A stretch of DNA of 5,912 nt from positions 1 to 5,912 of the forward strand of contig JBGUVL010000023.1 in the NCBI GenBank assembly GCA_045134375.1. The letters are read 5' to 3'. The DNA comes from JBGUVL01 sp045134375 (GTDB lineage: Bacteria > Bacillota_I > Bacilli_A > Erysipelotrichales > Erysipelotrichaceae). Made by a program: the position numbers and the translations under genes. Below the pieces are notes generated by a model that was not told where the DNA came from, ran no database searches, and saw only the letters and a list, made by a program, of their open reading frames with translations. The stretch's first letter is position 1; each line of letters begins with the position of its first letter. Positions 5,769 to 5,912 of this stretch are shown here, piece by piece.

Positions 5769-5912
5769 ATGGATGATTTTTATCAAGAATTGATTTGTAA
5801 TATAAAAAAGAATATGGAAGAAAACCGTTGGGAAGAAGCCATGCGTCTTTTGGAAGAAGAGTTTTCTATGCCGTATATTCCAAAGCAGGAGGAAGAGGTT
5901 CTAATCGATTTG
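5769..5912 (+). CDS. N-terminus of a hypothetical protein, DUF3196-like, cut by window edge
   Basis: An open frame of 48 codons starts at ATG 5769 and runs to the right edge. GAGG at 5757-5760 lies 8 nt before the ATG; the earlier ATG at 5762 is out of frame and stops at once. The visible part is helical and acidic, with a helix-turn-helix-like hairpin around NRWEEAMRLLEEE (19-31) that looks like the first unit of a TPR-type repeat. EFSMPYIPKQEEE (31-43) follows and recalls the DUF3196 family of small proteins of unknown function, known from mollicutes and Erysipelotrichia. No signal peptide is seen, so the protein is probably cytosolic. It has its own promoter after a terminator and need not be related to the kinase operon. 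The family call is from memory of the motif and is moderate. Confidence 0.7.
   Translation, partial: MDDFYQELICNIKKNMEENRWEEAMRLLEEEFSMPYIPKQEEEVLIDL

Noticed and set aside
1..5912. CRISPR array, tRNA, rRNA or insertion sequence
   Set aside because: No regularly spaced repeats, cloverleaf, rRNA-like sequence, transposase motifs or terminal repeats were seen on either strand.

Overview
The window looks like chromosomal DNA of a low-GC Gram-positive bacterium. The coding sequence is AT-rich, Shine-Dalgarno sites are strong, TGA is used as a stop and TGG for Trp (so not a code-4 mollicute), GTG and TTG starts occur, and a VanR/VanS-like two-component system lies beside a YfhO-type envelope protein. 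The gene entering at the right edge resembles the DUF3196 family, which would fit the Erysipelotrichia. That placement is an inference.

Layout. Bases 1-2011 (minus strand) are one uninterrupted coding region of 670 codons that runs off the left edge. It is a YfhO-family multi-pass membrane protein, visible only when the minus strand is read through to the edge without requiring a stop. Bases 2012-2193 are a divergent intergenic region with a candidate extended -10 promoter for each direction and two near-identical 12-bp near-palindromes, each about 35 bp upstream of one promoter. Bases 2194-5613 (plus strand) are a tight operon: a membrane-anchored PIG-L/LmbE-type deacetylase (GTG start), an OmpR/VanR-family response regulator, and a four-TM sensor histidine kinase whose likely TTG start overlaps the regulator's stop. 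A strong hairpin at 5666-5710 ends the operon. A good sigma-A-type promoter at 5721-5749 then drives a new gene from 5769 that is cut by the right edge.

How the genes may work together. YfhO proteins are GT-C-like membrane proteins; B. subtilis YfhO takes part in GlcNAc decoration of lipoteichoic acid. PIG-L enzymes remove the acetyl group from GlcNAc-containing substrates. An outward-facing PIG-L enzyme, a YfhO protein and an envelope-type two-component system around one shared control region suggest a signal-responsive module that adds a sugar to a surface polymer and then exposes its amine, changing surface charge. Each gene family is well supported by sequence; their working together, the substrate and the regulatory link are inference.
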